Of a DNA stretch of 64,000 bases, positions 50,769 to 59,539 are shown piece by piece. Source of the stretch: Streptomyces sp. AC555_RSS877 (GTDB lineage Bacteria > Actinomycetota > Actinomycetes > Streptomycetales > Streptomycetaceae); NCBI RefSeq assembly GCF_019049245.1, contig NZ_JAGMUK010000049.1, forward strand, positions 160,323 through 224,322, written 5' to 3'. Position numbers and translations under genes: made by a program. How positions within the stretch are numbered: the first letter of the stretch is position 1; each line of letters starts with the position of its first letter. The notes beneath the pieces are model-generated. The model searched no databases. It was given only the letters and a program-made list of their open reading frames with translations, and was not told the origin of the DNA.

Positions 50769-52178
50769 CTAGTACCTCTCTGTTTCGGTCACTGTGGCGG
50801 GGTTCCGGTGGTACGCCATGGTCATCGCGTCGGGTTTGACCGTGACCACGGCCTGGGGGCGCGGGGCGCGTGAGGTGAGTTCGAGGACGGGCCAGGTCCT
50901 GAGAACGGTGGCCAGGATGATCTGGAGTTCGGCCCAGGCGAAGTTCTCCCCGATGCACTTGCGGCGGCCGTCGCCGAACGCGAGGAACGAGCCGCGGGTG
51001 CCCGCGGCGCGGCCCGGCTCCCAGCGGTCCGGGTCGAAGGTCTCGGGCTCGGGGAAGTGGGCGGGGTCGTGCTGGTGGAGATACGGGCTCCAGACGACGT
51101 CCGCGCCCTGGGGGATCCGGTGGTCTCCGAGGTCGACGTCCCGGGTGGCGGTACGGGTGACCATCCAGGCGGGGCCGTACGTGCGGATGGTCTCCTGCAG
51201 CACCTGCCGCGCGTACGGGAGCCGGTCGACGTCCTGGTACCGCAGGGGGCGGTTCTCGCACACGGCGTCGAGTTCCTCGCGCAGTCGCTGTTCGACCCCG
51301 GGGTTGCGGGTGATCTCGTACAGGGTCCAGGCCAGCGTGGTGCCGGTCGTCTCGATCGCTCCGGTCAGCAACGTGATGGCCTCGTCCTGCAGTTGCTGCC
51401 GGCTGAGCGGTTCCTCGGCGGTCAGCAGGGTCTTGAACAGGCCTGTCCGTTCGGACTGTTGGGCCGCGGCGTGCGGGCATGCGGCGGGGGCCGCGGTCTC
51501 CGTCGCGTCGGCGTGGTGGTCGATGGCCTGGTCGATGAGGGCGCGCAGGCGCGCGACGCGTTGCGCGTGGGCGCGGTGGGCGGGCAGCGGCAGGGCGGCG
51601 ATCCAGGAGGGCAGGATCGTCTGCCGGATCGTTCCCTTCATGATGGCCGGCATGAGGGCGGTGAACTCGCCCTGCAGGTGCTCGGGCAGGTCGGCGCCGA
51701 ACAGGGCGACCAGGAACGCGGCGAGCGTGATGTCGTTCATGTCCGCGTACACGTCGCGGGCCTCACCGGCCGGCCAGGCGCCGACCATCGCGTGGACCTG
51801 CTCGATCATCGCGTCGCCGCGCTCGGCGATGTGGGCCTTGTTGAACATGGGCTGCATCAGGCGGCGGTTGCGCAGGTGGGTGTCGCCGTCGGCGACGGTC
51901 GCCAGCCCGTCCCCGAAGAAGACCCGCAGGGCGTCGATGATCTTGCCGCCCTTGGCGAAGTGCGCGGCGTCCGTGACCAGTACCCGGCGGGTCAGGGCCG
52001 GGTCGGTGACCACGTAGGCGGGTGTCGGTCCGATGCGTATCCGCACCACGCTGCCGTGCTCTCGCAGTGAGGTGAAGAACGGCAGCGGATCACGGGCGAG
52101 CCGGTGGGCGTGGCCGATCAACGGCCAGGCGCCGGGGGCGGTGGTGGTGGGGGCGGGTGACGTCGCGGGGGCACTCAT
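50769..52178 (-). CDS. Cytochrome P450
   Basis: The ATG at 52178 (MSAPATSPAPTTTAPGAW) is preferred, but MHP nine bases upstream is also near the GGAG. About 469 aa. Helix I is LLTGAIETTGTTLAWTLYEI, ExxR lies in QETIRTY, and the heme-Cys loop is FLAFGDGRRKCIGENFAWAELQII. The sequence is nearer to terpene/fatty-acid-type P450s such as pentalenene oxygenase than to class-I bacterial antibiotic P450s. No ferredoxin or terpene cyclase gene is adjacent. Substrate unknown. Confidence 0.92.
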   Translation of the reverse strand: MSAPATSPAPTTTAPGAWPLIGHAHRLARDPLPFFTSLREHGSVVRIRIGPTPAYVVTDPALTRRVLVTDAAHFAKGGKIIDALRVFFGDGLATVADGDTHLRNRRLMQPMFNKAHIAERGDAMIEQVHAMVGAWPAGEARDVYADMNDITLAAFLVALFGADLPEHLQGEFTALMPAIMKGTIRQTILPSWIAALPLPAHRAHAQRVARLRALIDQAIDHHADATETAAPAACPHAAAQQSERTGLFKTLLTAEEPLSRQQLQDEAITLLTGAIETTGTTLAWTLYEITRNPGVEQRLREELDAVCENRPLRYQDVDRLPYARQVLQETIRTYGPAWMVTRTATRDVDLGDHRIPQGADVVWSPYLHQHDPAHFPEPETFDPDRWEPGRAAGTRGSFLAFGDGRRKCIGENFAWAELQIILATVLRTWPVLELTSRAPRPQAVVTVKPDAMTMAYHRNPATVTETERY

Positions 52179-52303
52179 CGGGTGCATCACTCCTCGTGGG
52201 GGCCGACAAAACCCCCGAATGCATGCCCGACATCGCGGCGCGGAATGCGAGCCGACCGTGATCGGAACGTCACATTCACGGATGTTTGCGCGGGCGGCGT
52301 GCT

Positions 52304-54331
52304 CTAGCCGAGGGAGCGCAGTGCCTCGCCGAGTGCCGCCACCCCTTCGGCTATGGCACCGGGTGGGGTGGCCGCGTAGCCGAGGACGAGACCGGGGCGG
52401 CCGGGGAGCTGGCGGTGCCAGGAGAGTGGCTGGCACTTCACACCCCGGGCCAGTGCGGCGGCGGCCAGCTCGCTGTCGGGTACCTGCGGCGTGTACGTGA
52501 CGGTCAGGTGCAGGCCGGCCGCGGCACCGTGCACGGTCGCGCCCGGCAGGTGTGCGGTGATGGCGTCGATCATCGCGTCACGTCGGCGGCGATGCCGGCC
52601 ACGCAGCAGTCGCAGGTGGCGTTCCAGGTCCCCGGAGTCCATGAGCCGGGCGAGCACCAGCTGCGGCAGGACGGCGTTGCCCAGGTCCGTGAAGCGTTTC
52701 GCCTCGGTCAGCGCGTCGCGGTAGCGGGGCGGGGGTACCAGCCAGCCGGTCCGCAGGGCGGGGGCGAGGAGCTTGGAGACGCTGCCCGCGTAGCACACGT
52801 GGTCGGCGAGCAGGGCGCGCAGCGCGGGGACCGGCGGCCGGTCGTAGCGGTGTTCGGCGTCGTAGTCGTCCTCGATGATCAGGCCGCCCTCCTCCGCCCA
52901 GCTCAGCAGCTCGCGGCGGCGTTCGCCGCTCATGACCACGCCGGTGGGGAACTGGTGGGCGGGGGTGAGCAGCGCCGCGCGGGCGCCGGTGGCGCGCAGG
53001 GCGTCCACGCGGACCCCGTCGTCGTCCACCGGTACCGGTGGGGTGGACAGGGCTCCGTTCACCAGATGCTGGCGGGTACCGAGCGAGCCCGGGTCCTCCA
53101 CCGCGACGCTGTCGATGCCTGCCGCCCGCAGCACGGGGTGCAGCAGGGTGAGCGCCTGTGCCGTGCCGGCGACGATCAGTACCTCGTCCGGTTCCACCCG
53201 GATGCCCCGGCTGCGCGCCAGCCACCGGGCGACGGCCTGGCGCAGCTGCGGGGCGCCGCGGGGGTCGCCGTAGCCGAGGTGTTCGGCGGACAGGCCGGTG
53301 AGCACGGCCCGTTCCGCACGCAGCCAGGCCGTGCGGGGGAAGGCCGCGAGGTCGGGCTGGCCGGGGGTGAAGTCGACGCGCGCGCGGACGGCGCGCAGGG
53401 CGTCGAAGATCTCGGCGCCCGGTTCGCCGACGAACAGCGTGCCCGGTACGGCGTCGTCGACGGGACCGGCGGGTCCCGTGGGGGACGCGGGCGGTGGCAC
53501 CGCGGGGGCCGCGACCACCACCGTCCCGCCGCGCCGACGTCCCTCGACGTGGCCGTCCTCGGTGAGCCGCCGGTATGCCTCGGTGACCACCCCTCGGGAA
53601 ACGCGCAGCTCACCGGCGAGCACCCGGGTGGGCGGCAGCCTGCTGCCCACCGCCAGCCGGCCGTCGGCTATGGCCTGGCGCAACCGCGCGGCCAGCCAGT
53701 CGGCCTTGCCCGAACCCGAGGCGTCACCGGCGTCGAGCTGGAGGAAGTCGGAGCCGTAGGCCGGAGGGCCGCCGTCCGGCGGCGGGGCCGCATCGCGGCC
53801 CTGGGACGCGGAACCGTCGTTCCGGAGCGGGGCCGCATCGGCACCCCGGGACGCCCAACCGCCGTCGCCCGACGGGGCGCGGCCTGAGCCGTACGCCCCA
53901 GAACCGCCGCTCCGGGGCGCGGCGGAGGCGGTATCGGGCACAGGACGGCCGTCGCCCGACGGGCGCTTGCCGGAGTAGTCGGGCACAGAACGGCCGTCGC
54001 CCGACGGGCGCTTGCCGGAGTAGTCGGGCACAGAACGGCCGTCGCCCGACGGGCGCTTGCCGGAGTTGTCGGGCACAGAACGGCCGTCGCCCGACGGGCG
54101 CTTGCCGGAGTTGTCGGGCACAGGGCCTCGGTCTGCCTGCCCGGCCTCGCCGGAGCCGTACACCCGGCTCCGGCTGTCCGTCGACCGGCCGGCTGCTTCA
54201 GCGCCGGGCACCGGGCCCCCGCCGACCGCCGACGGGGCGGTGCCGGAGCCCTGGGCCGGCCAGGCACCGTCCCCCGGTGTGGGCTCGGCGGCGGCGCGGC
54301 GTCCGTGCGATGTCCGCTCCCCCTCGTTCAT
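52304..54331 (-). CDS. MocR/PdxR-like regulator (GntR + aminotransferase) with repetitive N-terminus
   Basis: The start is the ATG at 54331 (MNEGERTSHGRRAAAEP), giving 675 aa, much longer than the usual about 470. The first about 200 residues are low-complexity and hold four copies of a 15-residue repeat. The GntR winged helix starts about residue 210 (LAARLRQAIADGRLAVGSRLPPTRVLAGELRVSRGVVTEAYRRL). The aminotransferase-like domain has PLP contacts in IEDDYDAEHRYD and SVSKLLAPALRTGW with the PLP Lys. MocR proteins control PLP or amino-acid genes. The LysE and B3/B4 genes upstream on the same strand may be its partners. Confidence 0.87.
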   Translation of the reverse strand: MNEGERTSHGRRAAAEPTPGDGAWPAQGSGTAPSAVGGGPVPGAEAAGRSTDSRSRVYGSGEAGQADRGPVPDNSGKRPSGDGRSVPDNSGKRPSGDGRSVPDYSGKRPSGDGRSVPDYSGKRPSGDGRPVPDTASAAPRSGGSGAYGSGRAPSGDGGWASRGADAAPLRNDGSASQGRDAAPPPDGGPPAYGSDFLQLDAGDASGSGKADWLAARLRQAIADGRLAVGSRLPPTRVLAGELRVSRGVVTEAYRRLTEDGHVEGRRRGGTVVVAAPAVPPPASPTGPAGPVDDAVPGTLFVGEPGAEIFDALRAVRARVDFTPGQPDLAAFPRTAWLRAERAVLTGLSAEHLGYGDPRGAPQLRQAVARWLARSRGIRVEPDEVLIVAGTAQALTLLHPVLRAAGIDSVAVEDPGSLGTRQHLVNGALSTPPVPVDDDGVRVDALRATGARAALLTPAHQFPTGVVMSGERRRELLSWAEEGGLIIEDDYDAEHRYDRPPVPALRALLADHVCYAGSVSKLLAPALRTGWLVPPPRYRDALTEAKRFTDLGNAVLPQLVLARLMDSGDLERHLRLLRGRHRRRRDAMIDAITAHLPGATVHGAAAGLHLTVTYTPQVPDSELAAAALARGVKCQPLSWHRQLPGRPGLVLGYAATPPGAIAEGVAALGEALRSLG
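53934..54113 (-). repeat. Four 45-bp tandem repeats inside the MocR-like gene
   Basis: Four nearly identical 45-base units in frame encode a 15-residue unit with core SGKRPSGDGRSVPD. Differences are limited to a Tyr/Asn swap and an edge substitution. The unit length is a multiple of three, so copy number can change without a frameshift. A fifth partial unit follows. Confidence 0.9.
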
Positions 54332-54344
54332 CCGGCCAATGGTG

Positions 54345-55082
54345 TCACGCGCGCCTCTGCGCCTCGGGCGGGACCTGGTCACCGAACGCGAACTCCGGCG
54401 CGACGCGGGTGAGGACGGCCGACGCGGTGGTCACCGGCCAGTGTGCGGTCAGTTCCTCGGCGACGGTCTTCAGCAGCTCGGGCACGGCATCCGCGCCGCC
54501 CTCGTGCATCGCTTCCGTCACGACGAGGATGCGGCTGGTGTGCTCGCCGACCGCTGAGTGGCCGCTCTGGCGGTTGGTCCAGCGGCGGGCGTGTGCCCGG
54601 CCGGCCGAGTCGGCGAAGGTCACCTCGCCGGGTGCGGGGTGCTCGGTGCCGCCGCCGAAGGTCGTGTAGTGCTCGCCGCCGTGGGCCTGGCGCACTTCGA
54701 GCAAGGGGCCGGAGATGCGGTCGACGTCGAGGACCGCGACCGGTACGCCGTACGCGACCGAGAGTGCGTTGCACAGGTCGACCACCGGGTGGATGCCGGG
54801 CAGTTCGCCCTCCTTGCGCAGTCGCCGCAGCAGCGATTCCGAGGCGCACCGGTACTGCGTCGGCTTGAGCCCCATCCGGGAGAAGGCCCGCCGCCAGGCC
54901 AGCACCTCGGGGAAGGCGCTCTCGGATGCGCCGGCCAACCTGGTCATGGCCCGTGAGGTGTACTCGGCGACGCGCGGGGCGACGTCGGCGATGGCGTCGA
55001 TGCCGGTGGCGTGGAGCGCGCCGGCGGAGAGTTCCGGGTAGTCGGCCCAGAGGGCGTCCGCGTGTCGGAAGAGCATGCTCAC
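54345..55082 (-). CDS. B3/B4 tRNA-editing-like domain protein
   Basis: 245 aa with a GTG start that overlaps the LysE stop (GTGA). The sequence has the B3/B4 fold found in the phenylalanyl-tRNA synthetase beta subunit: ASESAFPEVLAWRRAFSRMGLKPTQYRCASESLLRRLRKEG, PGIHPVVDLCNALSVAYGVPVAVLDVDRI, and TFGGGTEHPAPGEVTFADSAGRAHARRWTNRQSGHSAV. Stand-alone B3/B4 proteins may edit misacylated tRNA or act on other ligands. It is in the same transcription unit as the LysE exporter and probably the MocR-like gene. Confidence 0.85.
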   Translation of the reverse strand: MSMLFRHADALWADYPELSAGALHATGIDAIADVAPRVAEYTSRAMTRLAGASESAFPEVLAWRRAFSRMGLKPTQYRCASESLLRRLRKEGELPGIHPVVDLCNALSVAYGVPVAVLDVDRISGPLLEVRQAHGGEHYTTFGGGTEHPAPGEVTFADSAGRAHARRWTNRQSGHSAVGEHTSRILVVTEAMHEGGADAVPELLKTVAEELTAHWPVTTASAVLTRVAPEFAFGDQVPPEAQRRA

Positions 55083-55684
55083 GCCACCGCCAGTCGTGCG
55101 CTCAGGGCCACGAAGGAGACGGCGAACACCCGGCGGATGCCGGTCATCACCTGGGGGCGGGCCAGCACGCGGTGGCGTACGGCGGCGGCGCCGATGCCGT
55201 ACGCGGCGAAGACGACGAAGGTGAGGGCCATGAAGACGGCGCTGAGCCGGAGCATCGCGCCGAGGGAGCCGGACTCACCGGCGGGCACGAACTGCGGCAG
55301 GAACGCCACGAAGAACATCGTGAGCTTCGGGTTGAGCAGATTCAGCAGCACCCCCGAGGCGATCACGCGGACCGCCGGTCGTGGCTCGGACTGCGTCTCG
55401 ACCGTCAGCGCGTCCTTGTCGCGCAGTGTCGCCCACGCCATGTACAGCAGGTATCCGACGCCGAGGTACTTCACCGTCTCGTAGGCGACGGCGCTGGTGT
55501 GGAGCAGTGCGGCGAGGCCGGTGACCGTCGCGATCAGGTGCGGCACGATGCCGAGGGTGCAGCCGAACGCGGCGATGACGCTCGCGCGGCGGCCGTGGGA
55601 CAGTCCGGCTGCCAGGGTGTAGACCACGCCGGTGCCGGGGGTGACCACCACGACGAGGCTGGTCAGTAGGAACGCGATGCTCAA
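55079..55684 (-). CDS. LysE/RhtB-family amino-acid exporter
   Basis: A TTG at 55684 with GGAGG before it gives 201 aa, the normal length. About six membrane segments. The family opening SIAFLLTSLVVVVTPGTGVVYTLAAGLSHGRRASVIAAFGCTLGIVPHL matches, and a conserved middle motif is GVLLNLLNPKLTMFFVAFLPQF. It exports amino acids or related compounds. It is coupled to the B3/B4 gene and followed by the MocR-like regulator, so the three may work together to relieve misuse or excess of an amino acid. That link is an inference. Confidence 0.88.
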   Translation of the reverse strand: MSIAFLLTSLVVVVTPGTGVVYTLAAGLSHGRRASVIAAFGCTLGIVPHLIATVTGLAALLHTSAVAYETVKYLGVGYLLYMAWATLRDKDALTVETQSEPRPAVRVIASGVLLNLLNPKLTMFFVAFLPQFVPAGESGSLGAMLRLSAVFMALTFVVFAAYGIGAAAVRHRVLARPQVMTGIRRVFAVSFVALSARLAVA

Positions 55685-55861
55685 GGAGGGCCTCCGCAGG
55701 GTTCGTTGTCCTGCCACCCTGTCGCGGTCATGGCCCGGCGGACAGAGCCAAAGTGGGCGGGGTTCAGTGGTCCATAAAACGTTGCGCCGTTCGAGTGGTG
55801 CATCACCGGCCACGGCCGTAGCGTCGGTACCGACACGGGCGCGGACGGCCGGGAGCGGGAC

Positions 55862-56332
55862 ATGCGCGGACTCGCGGTGACCAAGGCGGCGGCACTGTGT
55901 GCCGCGACGGCGTTCGTGGCGGCCATGGGCCCGGCCTCCGCCTCCCCCGCGGCGGCGCCGGCGTCGTCCGGGCGGGCCGCGGTTCAGCAGGTCAGGCCCA
56001 CGGTGCTCGTCGACTGCCTCTCGAAGCCGCAGGTACGTCCCGTCGACTTCATGCTGGCCTGCGGGGACGGCAACAGTCGCCTGGCCTCGCTCCGGTGGGC
56101 GCGCTGGGACGCCGCGTCGGCGGAGGCGAAGGGCGTCAACCGGGTGAACGACTGCAAGCCGTACTGTGCCGCGGGGACGTTCCACTCGTATCGCGTCGTC
56201 GTCCGGCTCGACGAGCCGCGGAGCTGGAAGAAGGATCCGCAGCAGAAGCACTACACACGGATGACGCTCACCTACACCGGCGACAGGCCGGAGCGGCTGG
56301 CGCGCACGGTGACGTACACGCTGTGGAACTGA
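55862..56332 (+). CDS. Secreted four-cysteine protein, unknown function
   Basis: 156 aa, ATG with GGAG upstream. The signal peptide ends about residue 28 (MGPASA). The mature protein has four Cys (VLVDC, FMLACGDGN, VNDCKPYC) that can form two disulfides, and a beta-rich pattern (SYRVVVRLDEPRSW, YTRMTLTYTGDRPERLARTVTYTLW). It looks like the small secreted proteins common in Streptomyces. It does not match the subtilisin-inhibitor family that I can check. Function unknown. Confidence 0.65.
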   Translation: MRGLAVTKAAALCAATAFVAAMGPASASPAAAPASSGRAAVQQVRPTVLVDCLSKPQVRPVDFMLACGDGNSRLASLRWARWDAASAEAKGVNRVNDCKPYCAAGTFHSYRVVVRLDEPRSWKKDPQQKHYTRMTLTYTGDRPERLARTVTYTLWN

Positions 56333-56369
56333 GTGACGCCCCGGCAGGACGGCCCGTCGGCCCCGGCCC

Positions 56370-57233
56370 TCACCCGGCCTCGTCCGGCTCTCGCCCCAGC
56401 AGGTCGGCGAGCAACTGGCCGCTGGTGACGGTCTTGTCGTCCTTGTGGGCGTGCCACCGCCCGAAGGTGTCCGCCGCGGCGTCGGCGAAGGAGCCCGGCA
56501 GGCCGCTCTCCCGCCAGGCGTCGGCGATCTCCCTCATCTCCGGCTCCCAGCGCCAGGCCCGGGGGCCCGCGCCCGCCAGTTGTTCCGGCCGGGCCAGTGG
56601 GGTGTCGGGCAGCAGGTGTGCGGCGACGTCGAGGAGGTCGTCCAGGACGCCGTGGTCTTCCGCCAGGGCGCAGGCCTCGGCGGCGAGGGCGTACGAGATC
56701 TTGTTGTAGGCGGCGAAGGACAGCTTGAGCGCCGATGCACGGCCGACCGGGCCGGCCAGGGCGACGGGCGTCAGCAGTGTCCCGGCGAACAACGCCCGGA
56801 CCCCCGCCACGGCCGTGTCCTCGCCCGACAGATACAGCCGGGTGGTGTCGGCCGCACGCGGTGGTGGGCCGGTGATGCCTCCGTCGACCAGACTCGCCCC
56901 GGTGCCGTGCAGCACCTCGGCGATCTGCGCCATGCGCTGCGGGCTGACCGCGTTGGCATCGACGTAGACACCGTCGAAGCCGGCTGTCGCCACCTGGCGG
57001 GCGACGTCGAGGGCGGCGGCCGGAGGGCACACGCTCAGGAGCAGGGTGCACCGGGTGGTCAGCTCCGCCATTTCCGCCGCGGGCCGCAGCCCCCACTCGG
57101 CGGCCCGCCGCCCGGTCGCGGCCGACCGGCCCTGCGGCAGCCACCAGACCCTGCTCCCCGCGGCCATCGCCTGTGCCGCCACCTGCGCACCCATGGCACC
57201 GGGGTGCACGATCCCCACGTCGGTATGAACCAT
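56370..57233 (-). CDS. NAD(P)-binding 6-phosphogluconate-dehydrogenase-like protein (DUF1932)
   Basis: The start is the ATG at 57233 (MVHTDVGIVHPGAMGAQVAAQAMAAG), giving 287 aa; upstream in-frame residues lack coding character. The Rossmann motif GIVHPGAMGAQVA opens the protein. The C-terminal helical domain from about residue 170 (VGRASALKLSFAAYNKISYALAAEACALAEDHGVLDDLLD) is like the DUF1932 branch of beta-hydroxyacid dehydrogenases. Several Rossmann residues match the family (DGGITGPPP). The substrate is unknown. Confidence 0.85.
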   Translation of the reverse strand: MVHTDVGIVHPGAMGAQVAAQAMAAGSRVWWLPQGRSAATGRRAAEWGLRPAAEMAELTTRCTLLLSVCPPAAALDVARQVATAGFDGVYVDANAVSPQRMAQIAEVLHGTGASLVDGGITGPPPRAADTTRLYLSGEDTAVAGVRALFAGTLLTPVALAGPVGRASALKLSFAAYNKISYALAAEACALAEDHGVLDDLLDVAAHLLPDTPLARPEQLAGAGPRAWRWEPEMREIADAWRESGLPGSFADAAADTFGRWHAHKDDKTVTSGQLLADLLGREPDEAG

Positions 57234-57370
57234 GAACGGGACCCTATCGCCGTCGGCGAGAGACCCCTTCGACGCCAGGCGCTTCACATTTCACGCACAT
57301 TCTCCTCACGTCATGTCCATGAGGGAGATAAGCTCCTGCCGCTCCATTCGCACCACTGGGGGGATTCCTC

Positions 57371-57865
57371 ATGCGTACACGCCACGTCCTGGCGCTGGTC
57401 GCCGCCGCCGGCTCGATAGCCGCCCTGTCTGCCGCGCCGGCGCAGGCCGCCGAATACACGTCCGCCCTGAAGCTCAAGGGTGTTCAGTACGACGCGCCCG
57501 GCTCGGACTCCAACAGCTGCTCCACCGGCAACACGAAGGACGAGTACCTGACGATCAAGAACTACTCGGCCTCGGCGACCGTCAACCTCAAGGGTTACGT
57601 CGTCAAGGACGCCGTCGGCAACAGCTTCACGTTCACGGCCAGCCACAGCCTGCAGCCCGGCGACTACGTGAAGCTGCGCGGCGGCAAGGGCACCGACTCC
57701 GACGCGAAGAACGTCGTCTACCGCCAGAACTGCAACTTCATCTGGAACAACGACAAGGACACGATCTACCTGTACAAGCCGTCCGGAAGCCGGGCGGACG
57801 TGCACGGGTACACCAAGAGCGGTTCCGACCCCGACCGCAACGGTTACATCACCTTCCACAGCTGA
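57371..57865 (+). CDS. Secreted lamin-tail-domain (LTD) protein
   Basis: 164 aa with a signal peptide ending AQA at about residue 26. The mature part is a single LTD immunoglobulin-like fold: STGNTKDEYLTIKNYSASATVNLKGYVVKDAVGNSFTFT, LQPGDYVKLRGG, NCNFIWNNDKDTIYLYKPSGSRAD. Two Cys (NSCSTGN, RQNCNF) may form one disulfide. Bacterial LTD proteins are secreted or surface proteins of mostly unknown role. It converges on a small conserved ORF. Confidence 0.87.
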   Translation: MRTRHVLALVAAAGSIAALSAAPAQAAEYTSALKLKGVQYDAPGSDSNSCSTGNTKDEYLTIKNYSASATVNLKGYVVKDAVGNSFTFTASHSLQPGDYVKLRGGKGTDSDAKNVVYRQNCNFIWNNDKDTIYLYKPSGSRADVHGYTKSGSDPDRNGYITFHS

Positions 57866-57887
57866 CGAACCGCTGCGGCCCTGTCGG

Positions 57888-58034
57888 TCAGCGGCGGGTG
57901 CGCCACTTGCTCAGCAGACGCTGCGCCTGAGCGCGGCGACGCGGGTCGGACGCAGTGCGTCGTGCCTGTTCCATGGTGCGACGCCCCTGAGGGCTCCTGG
58001 TGAACTGCTTGATGCGCTGGATGACGCTCGGCAT
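57888..58034 (-). CDS. Small basic conserved-type protein, 48 aa
   Basis: Begins MPSVIQRIKQFTRSPQGRRT at the ATG at 58034, behind a very strong ribosome-binding site GGAGGAGGG. The protein is highly basic (many Arg/Lys) and helical, with no signal or membrane segment. Such small proteins of about 50 aa are common in streptomycetes. The function is unknown; nucleic-acid or ribosome binding would fit the charge. Confidence 0.6.
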   Translation of the reverse strand: MPSVIQRIKQFTRSPQGRRTMEQARRTASDPRRRAQAQRLLSKWRTRR

Positions 58035-58196
58035 GGTCGTCCCTCCTCCGGTCGGCAGGTTTCGCTCCCTCATCGCTGCGTCTACCCGGTGCCGGACCAT
58101 TCAGGCAGCGGTCACGCCGACAGCCGGTCCGTCGCCTGCCGCGTGGCGTGGGGCGTATCCGACGCGGTCGGGTACGCCCCACCGCGTTCGCGTGGC

Positions 58197-59393
58197 TCAG
58201 CGGCCGTCACGCAGCAGCGCGCAGACGAAGTCCTCCTGGACGGCGCGCAGTTGGCGCAACTGGGCGGGCGCCTGGGTGCGGTTGATCTGGGTGGTGACGG
58301 AGAACGTCAGCGAGCGGCTGCCGTCCGGGGTGGCAGCGATCAGCTGCGTGTATCCGGGGAAGTTGCCGGTGTGCCCGAGCACGACACCGCAGCGGGTCTC
58401 GTAGCGGAAGATCGCGAGGCCCGCCTTGTTGCGTCCCGGTCCCGCGGGCTCGGACGCCCCGGCGATCCAGCGCCGCTGTTCGCGTACGACGTCCTTGCCG
58501 TACAGCGCTCCCCCGGCGTAGCCGCGGATGAAGCGGTTCATGTCGGCGGGAGTGGAGACGATGCCCCCGGAAGCCCATACGCCCGAGGCGCTGAGGATCT
58601 CGCTGACGTCCTCCGGTGGTCCGGGCGGCGTCACGTCGTATCCGTGCAGGTAGGGCTCGGGGAGCCGGTAGCCCTGCGGAAGACTGGTGTCACGCAGCCG
58701 CAGCGGCTCGTAGACCAGCTCCCTCAGGAGGCGTTCGTACGGCGTGCCGGTGACCGCTTCCGCCATCAGGGCCACGGCGATGTTGTCGGAGTTCGAGTAC
58801 TGGTACCGGCTGCCCGGCCGGAACAGCAGGGGCTCGTCGGCCACGTAGTCGAGGAGGCGACGGGAGTCGAAGCGGCGCCGCGGATCGGCGAGCACCTCCT
58901 CCAGGAAGGCGGGGTCTTCCGAGTAGTCCGGCAGGCCGCTGGTGTGGTTCAGGAGTTGCCGCAGGGTCACGGAGCCCCAGGCGTCGGGGAGCCGGGGCAG
59001 CCGCTCGCGGAGGGTGTCGTCCAGGCCCAGGACGTGGCGGTCGACCAGGGTGAGGGCGACCGCTCCGCTGAAGGCCTTGGCCGTGCTCGCGATGCGCATG
59101 TGGTCGTGCGGGCCGGGCGGCCGGCCCGTGGCGAGGTCGGCGACGCCGGCCCGGAGGATCTGCCTGTCGTGGCCGCGCTGGAGGACGGCGATGATGCCGG
59201 GCGGCCCGCCGGGGCTGTTGACGAACCGGTCGAGCCGGCGTTGCAGCGTCCGCTCGTCCGACGGCCGTGGGGTGGCGTCGGCGGCGGTGCTGACGGCGGC
59301 CGGGACCAGGCCCGCGAGGCAGACGGCGATGACGGACGCCGCCCGTAGCCGAGGGCGACGGGTGCGGCGGGGCGGTGCGGGGCGTGGAGGCAT
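58197..59393 (-). CDS. Secreted class-C beta-lactamase-family serine hydrolase
   Basis: The start is the ATG at 59393 with CAGGAG before it, giving 398 aa. A signal peptide ends about residue 37. Catalytic S103-x-x-K106 is in IASTAKAFSG, the YxN tyrosine triad is YQYSNS at about 199-201, and an HTG motif sits in VVLGHTGNFPG. These mark the D-Ala-D-Ala carboxypeptidase / class-C beta-lactamase / esterase family. Which activity applies cannot be told from motifs alone. The protein acts outside the cell. Confidence 0.87.
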   Translation of the reverse strand: MPPRPAPPRRTRRPRLRAASVIAVCLAGLVPAAVSTAADATPRPSDERTLQRRLDRFVNSPGGPPGIIAVLQRGHDRQILRAGVADLATGRPPGPHDHMRIASTAKAFSGAVALTLVDRHVLGLDDTLRERLPRLPDAWGSVTLRQLLNHTSGLPDYSEDPAFLEEVLADPRRRFDSRRLLDYVADEPLLFRPGSRYQYSNSDNIAVALMAEAVTGTPYERLLRELVYEPLRLRDTSLPQGYRLPEPYLHGYDVTPPGPPEDVSEILSASGVWASGGIVSTPADMNRFIRGYAGGALYGKDVVREQRRWIAGASEPAGPGRNKAGLAIFRYETRCGVVLGHTGNFPGYTQLIAATPDGSRSLTFSVTTQINRTQAPAQLRQLRAVQEDFVCALLRDGR

Positions 59394-59539
59394 GGCGGCT
59401 CCTGAGGGTGGGGTTTGTGCTGTCCCAGCCTCACCGGGTGCGCAGGGCGCCAGCTCCTCGTGCTGCTGCATACGGCCCAAGGAAACGGCGACCGGGCGGC
59501 CGCCGTTTGCTCAGCTCCGGAGCGCTTCGATGTGGTGGC

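Noticed and set aside
53934..54113. Repeats considered as a possible CRISPR array
   Set aside because: The 45-bp units are head-to-tail without spacers and lie in frame inside a coding gene.
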